Of a DNA stretch of 13,429 bases, positions 5,793 through 12,783 are shown piece by piece. Within the stretch, counting starts at the first letter, position 1; each line of letters starts with the position of its first letter. The stretch comes from Candidatus Omnitrophota bacterium (GTDB taxonomy: Bacteria > Omnitrophota > Koll11 > Pluralincolimonadales > Pluralincolimonadaceae). The DNA lies in assembly GCA_022709465.1 (NCBI GenBank), contig JAKLIT010000023.1:1-13429 (forward strand), read 5' to 3'. The notes beneath the pieces were generated by a model. The model was not told where the DNA came from, did no database searches, and worked only from the letters and a program-made list of their open reading frames with translations. A program made the translations under genes and the position numbers.

Positions 5793-6527
5793 TTATATGT
5801 CCTTTATGACCCCGAGCGGGAAATATTTTGTCAGCTCGTCCTCGATGCGCCTGCAGGCATCCTTCGGCGAAAGCCCCCAGTAGGTCGGGCACATCGACAG
5901 TATCTCCACGAGCGAGAATCCCTTACCCTCCATCTGGTTCTTCAGGGCCTTCTTTATCGCGGCTTTCGTTTTCAGCACGTTCGCCGGGTTATCCACCGAT
6001 ACCCTCTCGATATATTTGGCGCCGGGCAGCTGCGATAACAGCTCCGACATCTTCATCGGGTACCCGTCCCTGGTTATGTCGCGCCCGAGCACGGAAGTCG
6101 ATGTCTTCTGGCCGATCAGAGTCGTGGGCGCCATCTGCCCGTTCGTCATTCCGTATACGCCGTTATTTATGAAAAAGACCGTTATGTTCTCGCCGCGATT
6201 GGCCGTGTGTATTATCTCGGCCGTGCCTATCGCCGCGAGGTCGCCGTCCCCCTGGTAGCTGAAGACGACCTTGTCGGGATGAACGCGTTTTATGCCGGTC
6301 GCCACGCAAGGCGTCCTGCCGTGCGGGGCCTCGGAGCAGTCGAAATCCCAGTAATCATAAGCGATGACCGCGCAGCCCACCGGGCATACCGCTATGACAT
6401 CCTCGCGGATGCCGAGTTCGTCGATGACCTCGCAGATCAGCCTGTGCGCTATGCTGTGTCCGCATCCCGAGCAGTAATGTGTCGGCACGTCCCTGAGCGA
6501 CGCCGGGCGTTCGAATACTTTCTTCAT
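5793..6527 (-). CDS. korB: 2-oxoacid:ferredoxin oxidoreductase, beta (TPP-binding) subunit
   Basis: The beta subunit binds thiamine pyrophosphate and magnesium and carries out decarboxylation. In the 244-residue protein the TPP motif runs from GDGD (93-96) to NNGVYGMTNGQ (121-131), the canonical GDG...N-N-xYGMTxGQ layout. Near the N-terminus, HYCSGCGHS (C19, C22) and VCPVGC (C48, C52) match conserved Cys of the family. KorB proteins are commonly 240-290 residues, so the length is normal. The ATG overlaps the korA stop by 4 nt (ATGA) with GAGG upstream, so A and B are translationally coupled. The protein works as a heteromer with the products of korA, korC and korD in the cytoplasm of an anaerobe. 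Which 2-oxoacid is used is undetermined. Confidence 0.94.
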   Translation of the reverse strand: MKKVFERPASLRDVPTHYCSGCGHSIAHRLICEVIDELGIREDVIAVCPVGCAVIAYDYWDFDCSEAPHGRTPCVATGIKRVHPDKVVFSYQGDGDLAAIGTAEIIHTANRGENITVFFINNGVYGMTNGQMAPTTLIGQKTSTSVLGRDITRDGYPMKMSELLSQLPGAKYIERVSVDNPANVLKTKAAIKKALKNQMEGKGFSLVEILSMCPTYWGLSPKDACRRIEDELTKYFPLGVIKDI

Positions 6528-7612
6528 GCGTATACCCTCTTCTTCGATCTCGGCTTAAGTATATCCCTTATCGCTTCAACGATCGCCTCTTCGGTCGGCA
6601 CGCCGCCGCCCGCCCTGCCGTAGAAATGTATGGGGCGCTGCCCCAATATCGAAAGCTTCACGTCGTCGACCATCTGCCCCGCGCTCATCTCTACCACGAG
6701 GAACGCCTTGGATTTCTTCGCGAGCTTCTGCAGCTGCGCCTCGGGGAACGGCCACAATGTTACGGGCCTGAACATGCCGACATGCAGGTGCTCATGGCGC
6801 GCTTTCGATATCGCCGAACGGACTATCCTGCTCGTAGTCCCGTACGCGACAACGACGAGGTCCGAATCCTCCGTATATAACGACTCGAACCTGGGTTCTT
6901 TTAATTTTATCTTGCTGTATTTCATCTGCATGATCCTGTTGAGCTCTTCGAGCTCTCCTTCCCCGAGGAAGAGTGACCGGATCACGTTGGGCCTGCGCCC
7001 CCTGCATCCTGTAAGGGCCCACGGCTTATGCGTGCTTACCGCGCCCTTGCCGTGGAAGTGCCGCCTTACGACCTCTACGGGCTCCATCATCTGCCCGAGA
7101 ATGCCGTCACCGAGTATCATCACCGGGTTCCTGTACTCATCCGCCAGGTCGAACGCGAGCTGCGTGAGGTTCCAGGCCTCTTCTACCGTCGACGGGGCCA
7201 GCACTATCGTCCTGTAATCCCCGTGGCCGCCGCCCCTCGTCGCCTGGAAATAGTCCGCCTGCGACGGAGCTATGTTCCCGAGGCCGGGCCCGCCGCGCAT
7301 CATATTCACTATTACCGCCGGCAGCTGGCATGCCGCCATGTAGGAGATCCCTTCCTGTTTCAAACTTATCCCCGGGCTCGAGCTCGATGTCATCGCGCGC
7401 GCGCCGGCGGCGGAGGCACCAAGCACGAGGTTTATGGCCGCGAGCTCCGACTCCGCCTGTATGAAAGTCCCTCCCGCCTCCTGCATGCGGAACGACATAT
7501 AATGCGTCAGTTCGTTCTGCGGCGTAATCGGGTAACCCGCATAGAACGTGCATCCCGCGTGGACGGCAGCCTCTCCTATGACTTCATTACCGCACATCAT
7601 TATCTTGGACAT
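6524..7612 (-). CDS. korA: 2-oxoacid:ferredoxin oxidoreductase, alpha subunit (KorA/VorB-type)
   Basis: The alpha subunit supplies the pyrimidine-side domain for TPP and the substrate pocket. The 362-residue protein begins MSKIMMCGNEVIGEAAVHAG, followed by YPITPQNE (27-34), SSSSPGISLKQEG and MRGGPGLGNIAPSQADYFQA. This wording matches the subgroup that databases often name VorB (3-methyl-2-oxobutanoate-type), so branched-chain 2-oxoacids are a realistic alternative to 2-oxoglutarate. The C-terminal domain begins near LVVVAYGTTSRIV, as in homologues. Length is typical. The start lies 4 nt after korD and has only a weak ribosome binding site, so coupling to korD translation is likely. The end overlaps korB by 4 nt. 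The symbol korA is chosen for consistency across the four genes; vorB would be equally defensible. Confidence 0.94.
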   Translation of the reverse strand: MSKIMMCGNEVIGEAAVHAGCTFYAGYPITPQNELTHYMSFRMQEAGGTFIQAESELAAINLVLGASAAGARAMTSSSSPGISLKQEGISYMAACQLPAVIVNMMRGGPGLGNIAPSQADYFQATRGGGHGDYRTIVLAPSTVEEAWNLTQLAFDLADEYRNPVMILGDGILGQMMEPVEVVRRHFHGKGAVSTHKPWALTGCRGRRPNVIRSLFLGEGELEELNRIMQMKYSKIKLKEPRFESLYTEDSDLVVVAYGTTSRIVRSAISKARHEHLHVGMFRPVTLWPFPEAQLQKLAKKSKAFLVVEMSAGQMVDDVKLSILGQRPIHFYGRAGGGVPTEEAIVEAIRDILKPRSKKRVYA

Positions 7613-7616
7613 TATC

Positions 7617-7829
7617 TTATTTGTATACCTCTATGCAGACATCGGGGCACATTATCGCGCACATCTTGCATCCTTTGCATTTCTGTTCATCCGCGCCTAT
7701 AAATTTTGCGGGGTGGACGCCCCTGACATTAAGCGACTCTTCCATTATTATAAGCTTCTCGGGGCAGTTTATCGCGCAGAGTCCGCATCCCTTGCACGCA
7801 TCCCTTTCTATCGTTATCTTGCCCATCAT
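7617..7829 (-). CDS. korD: 2-oxoacid:ferredoxin oxidoreductase, delta (2x[4Fe-4S] ferredoxin) subunit
   Basis: This 70-residue bacterial-type ferredoxin has two perfect CxxCxxCxxxCP clusters, CKGCGLCAINCP (C12, C15, C18, C22) and CKGCKMCAIMCP (C51, C54, C57, C61). It should pass electrons from the TPP site to an external ferredoxin. An extra Cys65 lies after the second cluster. Two ATGs are adjacent (MMGK). The first is chosen because it overlaps the dxs stop by 4 nt (ATGA), the junction type used elsewhere in this operon. The gap to korA is only 4 nt. The small size and position directly ahead of korA are typical of KorD/VorD subunits. Confidence 0.93.
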   Translation of the reverse strand: MMGKITIERDACKGCGLCAINCPEKLIIMEESLNVRGVHPAKFIGADEQKCKGCKMCAIMCPDVCIEVYK

Positions 7830-9727
7830 ACCCTGACCGCCTTCCCTTTGGAGAACATCTTCTTTATCTCCGAGGCTATTCCCTGGGCATCGAGCCCGTA
7901 CGCCTTGAACAGGTCCTCTTTCCTGCCGTGTTCGACGAATTTCGCGGGGAATCCGAGCCGCTTGACCGATATGTCGCTCATTTTCTCCCTTTCGAAGAAT
8001 TCAAGCACGGCGCTTCCGAAACCGCCTTCAAGTACGCCCTCTTCGATCGTCACAAACTTCTTAGTCCTTGCCGCGAGGCTTCTTAACAGATCCTCGTCGA
8101 AGGGCTTAATGAACCTGACATTCACCAGTGAGGTCTTTATGCCTTCGCTGAAAAGCAACCCTGCCGCGGCGCACGCCGGCCATACCATCGAACCCACGGC
8201 GAGTATCGCGAGCTCGCCTTCCTTCGACATCACCTCCGCCTTCCCGCGAACTATTGGAGTGTCCGTCTCGAGGACGGGAGGCGCGACGATCTTCCCGCGC
8301 GGGTACCTGAGGGCGACCGGCCCCTCGCAACGGTTGACCGCGTATTCGAGCATGCCTTTAAGTTCCGCCTGGTCCTTCGGCGCCAATAACGTCATGTTGG
8401 GCATATGGCGCATGAATGCTATATCGAATATCCCGTGGTGCGTCGCTCCGTCCTCGCCGACTATCCCGGCCCGGTCGAGGCAAAAGACGACATGGAGGTT
8501 CTGGAGGCACGCGTCATGTATTATCTGGTCGTATGAGCGCTGCATGAATGTCGAATATATCGCGACGACCGGCACGACGCCGCCCTTGGCGAGGCCCGCG
8601 GCGAAAGTCACCGCGTGCTGCTCGGCCATCCCGACGTTGAAGAAACGGCCAGGGTATTCTTTCTGGAACGCGTCGAGGCCCGTCCCTTCCGGCATAGCCG
8701 CGGTCACGGCGGCTACCTTCGGATTATTCCCGGCGATCTCGACTAGCGATTCGGAAAAAGTTTCGGTGAACGACTTGGCGGAACTCGCCCCAGGCGCTTT
8801 CAGCTCCCCGGTCTCTATATCGAACGGGGCAGTGCCGTGGAATTTTTCGGGGTGTTTTTCCGCGTGGTGATAGCCCTTGCCTTTCTTTGTCAGGGCATGT
8901 ATCAGTATCGGCCCTTCGAGGCGCAGGGCGCCGTCTATAGTCTTGATCATCCCCTCGAGGTTATTGCCGTCTATCGGGCCTATGTACCTGAGCCCGAGCT
9001 CCTCGAAAAGCATCCCGGGAATGAGCATGCCTTTCATGCTCTCCTCGAGCTTCTTCGCGGCCCTGTAAACGCTGAACCCGTACCACGGGACCCTCTTTAT
9101 CAGGCCTTCCATATCCTTATGTATCTTGTTGTAGGTCGGATTTACCAGTATCTTGTTGAGATATTTTGAGAATGCCCCGACCGAAGGGGCTATCGACATT
9201 TCGTTGTCGTTGAGGATTATCAGGATGTTCGTTTTGCTGTGCCCGGCGTCGTTGAGGGCCTCAAGGGCCATGCCGCCTCCGAGCGAACCGTCGCCTATGA
9301 CCGCGACGACCTTATACGACTCGCCGGTTATGTCCCTCGCCTTGGCGAGGCCGAGGGCGGCTGATATTGACGTCGAGCCGTGCCCGACCGTGAAAGTGTC
9401 GTATTCGCTCTCGAACGCGTTCGGAAAACCGCTCAAGCCCCCGAACTGCCGGATCGTCTTGAACCTCTCCCGGCGGCCGGTCAGGACCTTATGCGCGTAT
9501 GCCTGGTGCCCGACGTCCCAGACTATCTTGTCATACGGCGTATTGAGGCAATAATGCAGCGCGACCGCGATCTCGACGGCACCTAAGCTCGGCGCGAGGT
9601 GCCCGCCGGTCTTCGAGACCGTATCGACGATAAATTCGCGCATCTCCCTCGAAAGGAGCTCGCGCTCCTCCCTGGACAATATCCTGAGGTCCTGCGGAGA
9701 ATTGATGGAATTCAGTATTTTATACAT
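7826..9727 (-). CDS. dxs: 1-deoxy-D-xylulose-5-phosphate synthase
   Basis: This TPP enzyme condenses pyruvate with glyceraldehyde 3-phosphate to give DXP. It is the entry step of the MEP isoprenoid pathway and also feeds thiamine and pyridoxal synthesis. The 633-residue length is normal. Landmarks are GGHLAPSLGAVE (His43), DVGHQAYAHK (71-80), the TPP motif GDGSLGGG (145-152) with NDN at 173-175, and the pyrimidine-domain Glu369 in GMAEQHAVTFAAGLA. GDGSLGGG has Gly where many homologues have Thr or Ala, probably harmless. The start gives the usual INSPQDL opening. No strong Shine-Dalgarno sequence is seen, and the gene lies 1 nt after the prenyl synthase, so coupling is likely. It is co-transcribed with the enzyme that uses the pathway's products. 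Confidence 0.97.
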   Translation of the reverse strand: MYKILNSINSPQDLRILSREERELLSREMREFIVDTVSKTGGHLAPSLGAVEIAVALHYCLNTPYDKIVWDVGHQAYAHKVLTGRRERFKTIRQFGGLSGFPNAFESEYDTFTVGHGSTSISAALGLAKARDITGESYKVVAVIGDGSLGGGMALEALNDAGHSKTNILIILNDNEMSIAPSVGAFSKYLNKILVNPTYNKIHKDMEGLIKRVPWYGFSVYRAAKKLEESMKGMLIPGMLFEELGLRYIGPIDGNNLEGMIKTIDGALRLEGPILIHALTKKGKGYHHAEKHPEKFHGTAPFDIETGELKAPGASSAKSFTETFSESLVEIAGNNPKVAAVTAAMPEGTGLDAFQKEYPGRFFNVGMAEQHAVTFAAGLAKGGVVPVVAIYSTFMQRSYDQIIHDACLQNLHVVFCLDRAGIVGEDGATHHGIFDIAFMRHMPNMTLLAPKDQAELKGMLEYAVNRCEGPVALRYPRGKIVAPPVLETDTPIVRGKAEVMSKEGELAILAVGSMVWPACAAAGLLFSEGIKTSLVNVRFIKPFDEDLLRSLAARTKKFVTIEEGVLEGGFGSAVLEFFEREKMSDISVKRLGFPAKFVEHGRKEDLFKAYGLDAQGIASEIKKMFSKGKAVRV

Positions 9728-9728
9728 A

Positions 9729-10544
9729 TTATTTTTTGCGGTTTAAGATAAAATCGGCCAGGTCCCCCAGCGGTTTTGCCCTGCGGCCGAATATCTCGAG
9801 CTCCCTGTGGGCCTTTTTGATGAGCCTCGCGGCCTCTCTCCTGGCTCCGTCGACGCCTAAGGCCAGCGCGAAACCCTCTTTATCCAATATATCATCTATG
9901 ACCTGAAACGTAAAGCCGATATATTCCCCGTACCTCGTCATCGCTTCCGTCTGCTTCCTCGTGGCGCGCGCCGCTATGGCCCCTATCCTGCAGGAACCCG
10001 CTATGAGAGAGCCCGTCTTGCGCGCGTTTATATAGGTAAGCGTCGGAAGGTCGGGGTCCACCTGGTTCTTTATGTCCACGACCTGCCCTCCTATCATCCC
10101 GTAGGTCCCGGAGGCCTCCGCAGCGGCTTTTATTATCTCGTTGTTGACCCTTGCGTCCCTGCCTTTGGCGATAAGGCCGAAGGCGAACGTAAGTAGCGCG
10201 TCCCCCGCAAGTACGGCGACGCCCTCCCCAAACTTCTTATGGCAGGTAGGTTTTCCCCTCCTGTAATCATCATCGTCCATGGAAGGGAGGTCGTCATGCA
10301 CCAGCGAATATGTATGCACGAGCTCTATCGCGCAAGCGGCCGGCATCGCGTCCCTGATGTTGCCGGCGCAGGCCTCGCACGAAGCGAGCACGAGCGCGGG
10401 CCTTACCCTCTTGCCGCCCGAAAAGACGCAATACCTCATGGCCTTGTGTATCTCTTTCGGGTATTCGTTCTCCTGCGGAAGGTACGCGTCGAGCGCCGCG
10501 TCGACTATCTTCTGCCGGGACTTAAGGTATTCGGCGGTCTTCAT
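9729..10544 (-). CDS. ispA: Short-chain polyprenyl diphosphate synthase (farnesyl/geranylgeranyl type)
   Basis: The protein joins isopentenyl diphosphate to allylic diphosphates to make C15 or C20 chains. GGKRVRP (43-49) binds diphosphate. The first Asp-rich motif is HDDLPSMDDDDYRRGKPT (83-100), and the second is FQVIDDILD (213-221). At 271 residues it is shorter than the usual roughly 290-300. The missing part lies right after DDILD, where homologues carry about 20 residues including GK and a downstream conserved Lys; here DDILD runs straight into KEGFALALGVDGARREA. Activity may persist, but this loop contributes to substrate diphosphate binding, so the enzyme deserves testing. The ATG shares one nucleotide with the xseB stop (TGATG) and has GGAGG 4 nt upstream. 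Chain length cannot be assigned safely, and the symbol reflects the family. Confidence 0.9.
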   Translation of the reverse strand: MKTAEYLKSRQKIVDAALDAYLPQENEYPKEIHKAMRYCVFSGGKRVRPALVLASCEACAGNIRDAMPAACAIELVHTYSLVHDDLPSMDDDDYRRGKPTCHKKFGEGVAVLAGDALLTFAFGLIAKGRDARVNNEIIKAAAEASGTYGMIGGQVVDIKNQVDPDLPTLTYINARKTGSLIAGSCRIGAIAARATRKQTEAMTRYGEYIGFTFQVIDDILDKEGFALALGVDGARREAARLIKKAHRELEIFGRRAKPLGDLADFILNRKK

Positions 10545-10783
10545 CAGCCCTCCAGGTCCTTCTCGTTGAACGGCTTGGCTTCGAGCTTTCCGGCGCCGCT
10601 CTTTACGAGGACTTCGACCTTCCTGCGCGCGGAATCGAGCTTCTTCGAGCAGAACTGCGCCAGCTTGACGCCCTCCTCATATCTCTTCAGCGAATCATCG
10701 AGGGACAGATCGCCCGACTCAAGCTCCTCTACGACCTTCTCCAGTTTTTTCAGGGCATCTTCAAATTTCATCTCGGCAGTCAT
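10544..10783 (-). CDS. xseB: Exodeoxyribonuclease VII small subunit
   Basis: The 79-residue helical protein binds several copies per XseA to form exonuclease VII, which degrades single-stranded DNA from both ends to short oligonucleotides. The sequence KFEDALKKLEKVVEELESGDLSLDDSLKRYEEGVKL is diagnostic of the family, and the length is typical (about 70-85). The chosen ATG overlaps the xseA stop by 4 nt (ATGA) and has a full AAGGAGG 7 nt upstream, the best ribosome binding site in the operon. This is consistent with the small subunit being needed in excess. The second in-frame ATG at codon 5 is less well placed. Confidence 0.96.
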   Translation of the reverse strand: MTAEMKFEDALKKLEKVVEELESGDLSLDDSLKRYEEGVKLAQFCSKKLDSARRKVEVLVKSGAGKLEAKPFNEKDLEG

Positions 10784-12000
10784 CTCGATCCCTCCTTGAT
10801 AATATCCTTTATCTCGCTCACCAGTTTCCCGCCTGAGAGCTTCGTCTCTATTATATCACCGCGCTTAAGCCTTTTGACATCCCTTAGAACGGCGCCATCT
10901 TTCGCGGAAAGAGTTATGCTGTACCCTCTCTTCAGTATAGCGAGCGGGGATAGCGCGTCCATCTTGCCTATAAGGGCGTCCAGGGCCCGCGTCTTTATCT
11001 CGATGATGTGCGAGAAATGGCTGTCGCGCGCCCTCTCGAGGTCATCGAGCTCCTGCTCGTAACGCTCCACCGTCTCAAGCGGGTATTTGAAAACCGGGCT
11101 GCCGGTAAGGCCGGCGAGCCTGCTCTCGTAAAGCGATACCGCGCCTTCCAGCGATGCCCGAAGGCCCTTGACCAGGCCTTCCACCCTCTCGGCGAGCTCT
11201 TCTTTCCTCGCTATGACGAGTTCGGCCGCCGCCGATGGCGTAGGCGCCCTGAGGTCCGCCGTAAAATCCGCTATCGTATAATCCACCTCGTGGCCTACCG
11301 CGGATATGACGGGTATCTTAGAAGCGTATATCGCCCTGGCCACCTCTTCCTCATTGAAAGCCCAAAGGTCCTCGAGGCTGCCGCCTCCGCGGGCGATTAT
11401 CATCACGTCTATATCTTTCATGCGGTTCAGGTCGCCTATAGCGCCGGCTATCTCCGCGGACGCGCCGTCACCCTGAACCCTGACCGGATAGATCAGTATC
11501 TCTATGTCATTGAACCTGCGCCTAAGGATATGCAGTATGTCGCGTATCACCGCGCCCGTCGGTGAAGTGACAACGGCTATCCGTGAAGGCAGCATCGGCA
11601 CAGGCACTTTATGCGCCTCGTCGAAGAGCCCTTCCTTCTGGAGCTTCTCCTTCAGCTGCTCAAAGGCGAGCTGGAGCTCCCCCACGCCTTTTGGCTCGGC
11701 CCTGTCTATATAGAGCTGGGTCTGCCCGGTCTTGTTGTAATAGCCGACCCTGCCGAGGCAAAGGACCTTTATGCCGTCCTTCATCTGGAACTTGACCGAC
11801 TGGTTAGACCCCCTGAAGAACGCGCATTGTATGACCGACTCCGCGTCTTTCAGCGCGAAATACATATGCCCGGATGAATGCAGCTTGAAGTTCGAGACCT
11901 CGCCTTCGACCCATACCTGCGGGAAAGCCCCGTCGAGGACGGCCTTTATCTCCCTGGTTACCTGGGTAACGGAATATATCAGGCGGCCTGCATCAGCTAT
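10780..12000 (-). CDS. xseA: Exodeoxyribonuclease VII large subunit, probable AUA start
   Basis: This is the catalytic subunit of exonuclease VII, which acts on single-stranded DNA in repair. An N-terminal OB fold (LIYSVTQVTREIKAVL, VWVEGEVSNFKLHSSGHMYF) precedes the catalytic domain with SPTGAVIRDILHIL, ARGGGSLEDLWAFNEE and SAVGHEVDYTIADFTADLRAPTPSAAAE. A C-terminal coiled region ends in LKRGYSI. The ATG at 11865 is internal, because conserved OB-fold residues continue upstream of it. The frame is open back to a TAA just ahead of position 12020 and contains no ATG, GTG or TTG upstream of the conserved part. The best start is ATA (12000-11998): it overlaps the ymdB TAG by 3 nt as ATAG and has AGGAG 8 nt upstream, giving 406 residues. 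CTG at 11982 (400 residues) is the alternative. A base error at the start codon is also possible. Confidence 0.9.
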   Translation of the reverse strand: MADAGRLIYSVTQVTREIKAVLDGAFPQVWVEGEVSNFKLHSSGHMYFALKDAESVIQCAFFRGSNQSVKFQMKDGIKVLCLGRVGYYNKTGQTQLYIDRAEPKGVGELQLAFEQLKEKLQKEGLFDEAHKVPVPMLPSRIAVVTSPTGAVIRDILHILRRRFNDIEILIYPVRVQGDGASAEIAGAIGDLNRMKDIDVMIIARGGGSLEDLWAFNEEEVARAIYASKIPVISAVGHEVDYTIADFTADLRAPTPSAAAELVIARKEELAERVEGLVKGLRASLEGAVSLYESRLAGLTGSPVFKYPLETVERYEQELDDLERARDSHFSHIIEIKTRALDALIGKMDALSPLAILKRGYSITLSAKDGAVLRDVKRLKRGDIIETKLSGGKLVSEIKDIIKEGSR

Positions 12001-12779
12001 CGGAGTTTCTCCTGTATGCGCTTTATCGCGGTTGCCTTACCCGTCTTGTCGTCGCATGTAATGACCGCGCCCTGCAGCTGGACATCCGAGTCGGCCATCT
12101 CGAACCTTGTCGGAAGCCCAGTGATGAAGCGCCTTATTATCTGTTCGGGCTTCCTGCCCAGCACCGAATCGAACGGCCCGGTCATCCCGACGTCGGATAT
12201 ATACGCGGTGCCTTTCTTGAATACCCTCTCGTCGGCGGTCTGTATGTGCGTATGCGTGCCGCATATCGCGGTGGCCATCCCGTCCAGGTAATAGGCCAGC
12301 GCTATCTTTTCCGACGTCGCTTCGGCATGCATATCAATGACGATCACCGGCGTCTCTTTCCTTATTTTTTCTATCTCTGCCATAGCCGCCTTGAACGGGC
12401 ATTCGACCGCCTGCATGAAGACCCTGCCGACGAGTCCGATGACGCCCACCCTCGCGCCGGTCGCGGAATTAAGGATTATCGACCCTTTCCCCGGGGCGCT
12501 CTCGCCGTAGTTGAGCGGACGGAGTATCCTCGGCTCCCTGTCGAAGCCGTCGATTATCTCCTTCCTGTCCCAGATATGGTCGCCGTTCGTCAGGACGTCT
12601 ATGCCCGCGCCGAGTAGTTCATCGGCTATGTCAGGGGTTATGCCGGCGCCTCCGGCCGCGTTCTCGGAATTAGCTGCCGTGAAATCGATCTTCTCCCTCT
12701 TCTTAATTACGGGAAGCAGTGATCTCACGGCGCTGCGGCCGGGTTCCCCGACTATGTCCCCTATAAACAGTATGTTCAT
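11997..12779 (-). CDS. ymdB: YmdB-family metallophosphoesterase (TIGR00282 type)
   Basis: This dinuclear-metal phosphodiesterase belongs to the family whose Bacillus member hydrolyses 2',3'-cyclic nucleotides. The 260-residue protein shows all expected metal ligands: D8 in IGDIVGEPGR, E39-N40 in NSENAAGG, N65 in NGDHIWD, H151 in DMHAEATSEK, and H175 and H177 in GTHTHIQTAD. Length is typical. It follows rny by 4 nt, the common neighbour of this gene in many bacteria; the pairing suggests a link to RNA decay products, which is an inference. Only a weak purine stretch precedes the ATG, so coupling to rny is likely. The TAG stop overlaps the proposed AUA start of xseA. This is unrelated to the E. 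coli macrodomain protein that shares the name YmdB. Confidence 0.94.
   Translation of the reverse strand: MNILFIGDIVGEPGRSAVRSLLPVIKKREKIDFTAANSENAAGGAGITPDIADELLGAGIDVLTNGDHIWDRKEIIDGFDREPRILRPLNYGESAPGKGSIILNSATGARVGVIGLVGRVFMQAVECPFKAAMAEIEKIRKETPVIVIDMHAEATSEKIALAYYLDGMATAICGTHTHIQTADERVFKKGTAYISDVGMTGPFDSVLGRKPEQIIRRFITGLPTRFEMADSDVQLQGAVITCDDKTGKATAIKRIQEKLR
12009..12013 (-). promoter_or_regulatory. Ribosome binding site deciding the xseA start
   Basis: AGGAG is read on the - strand inside the last codons of ymdB. It is 8 nt from the ATA at 12000-11998, an ideal distance. It is 15 nt from the out-of-frame ATG at 11993-11991, which meets TGA after four codons. It is 26 nt from the CTG at 11982. 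The position favours initiation at ATA. Confidence 0.6.
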
Positions 12780-12783
12780 TTTT

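Noticed and set aside
7548..8870. A 440-codon open frame on the + strand
   Set aside because: It lies antisense to dxs, korD and the start of korA, whose protein sequences are strongly conserved. Its translation shows no recognisable domain and is explained by codon bias that avoids stops on the other strand.
11991..11993. ATG with weak ribosome binding site as the xseA start
   Set aside because: It is out of frame with XseA and reaches TGA after four codons. Used as is, it cannot give the conserved N-terminus; a one-base error would be required.
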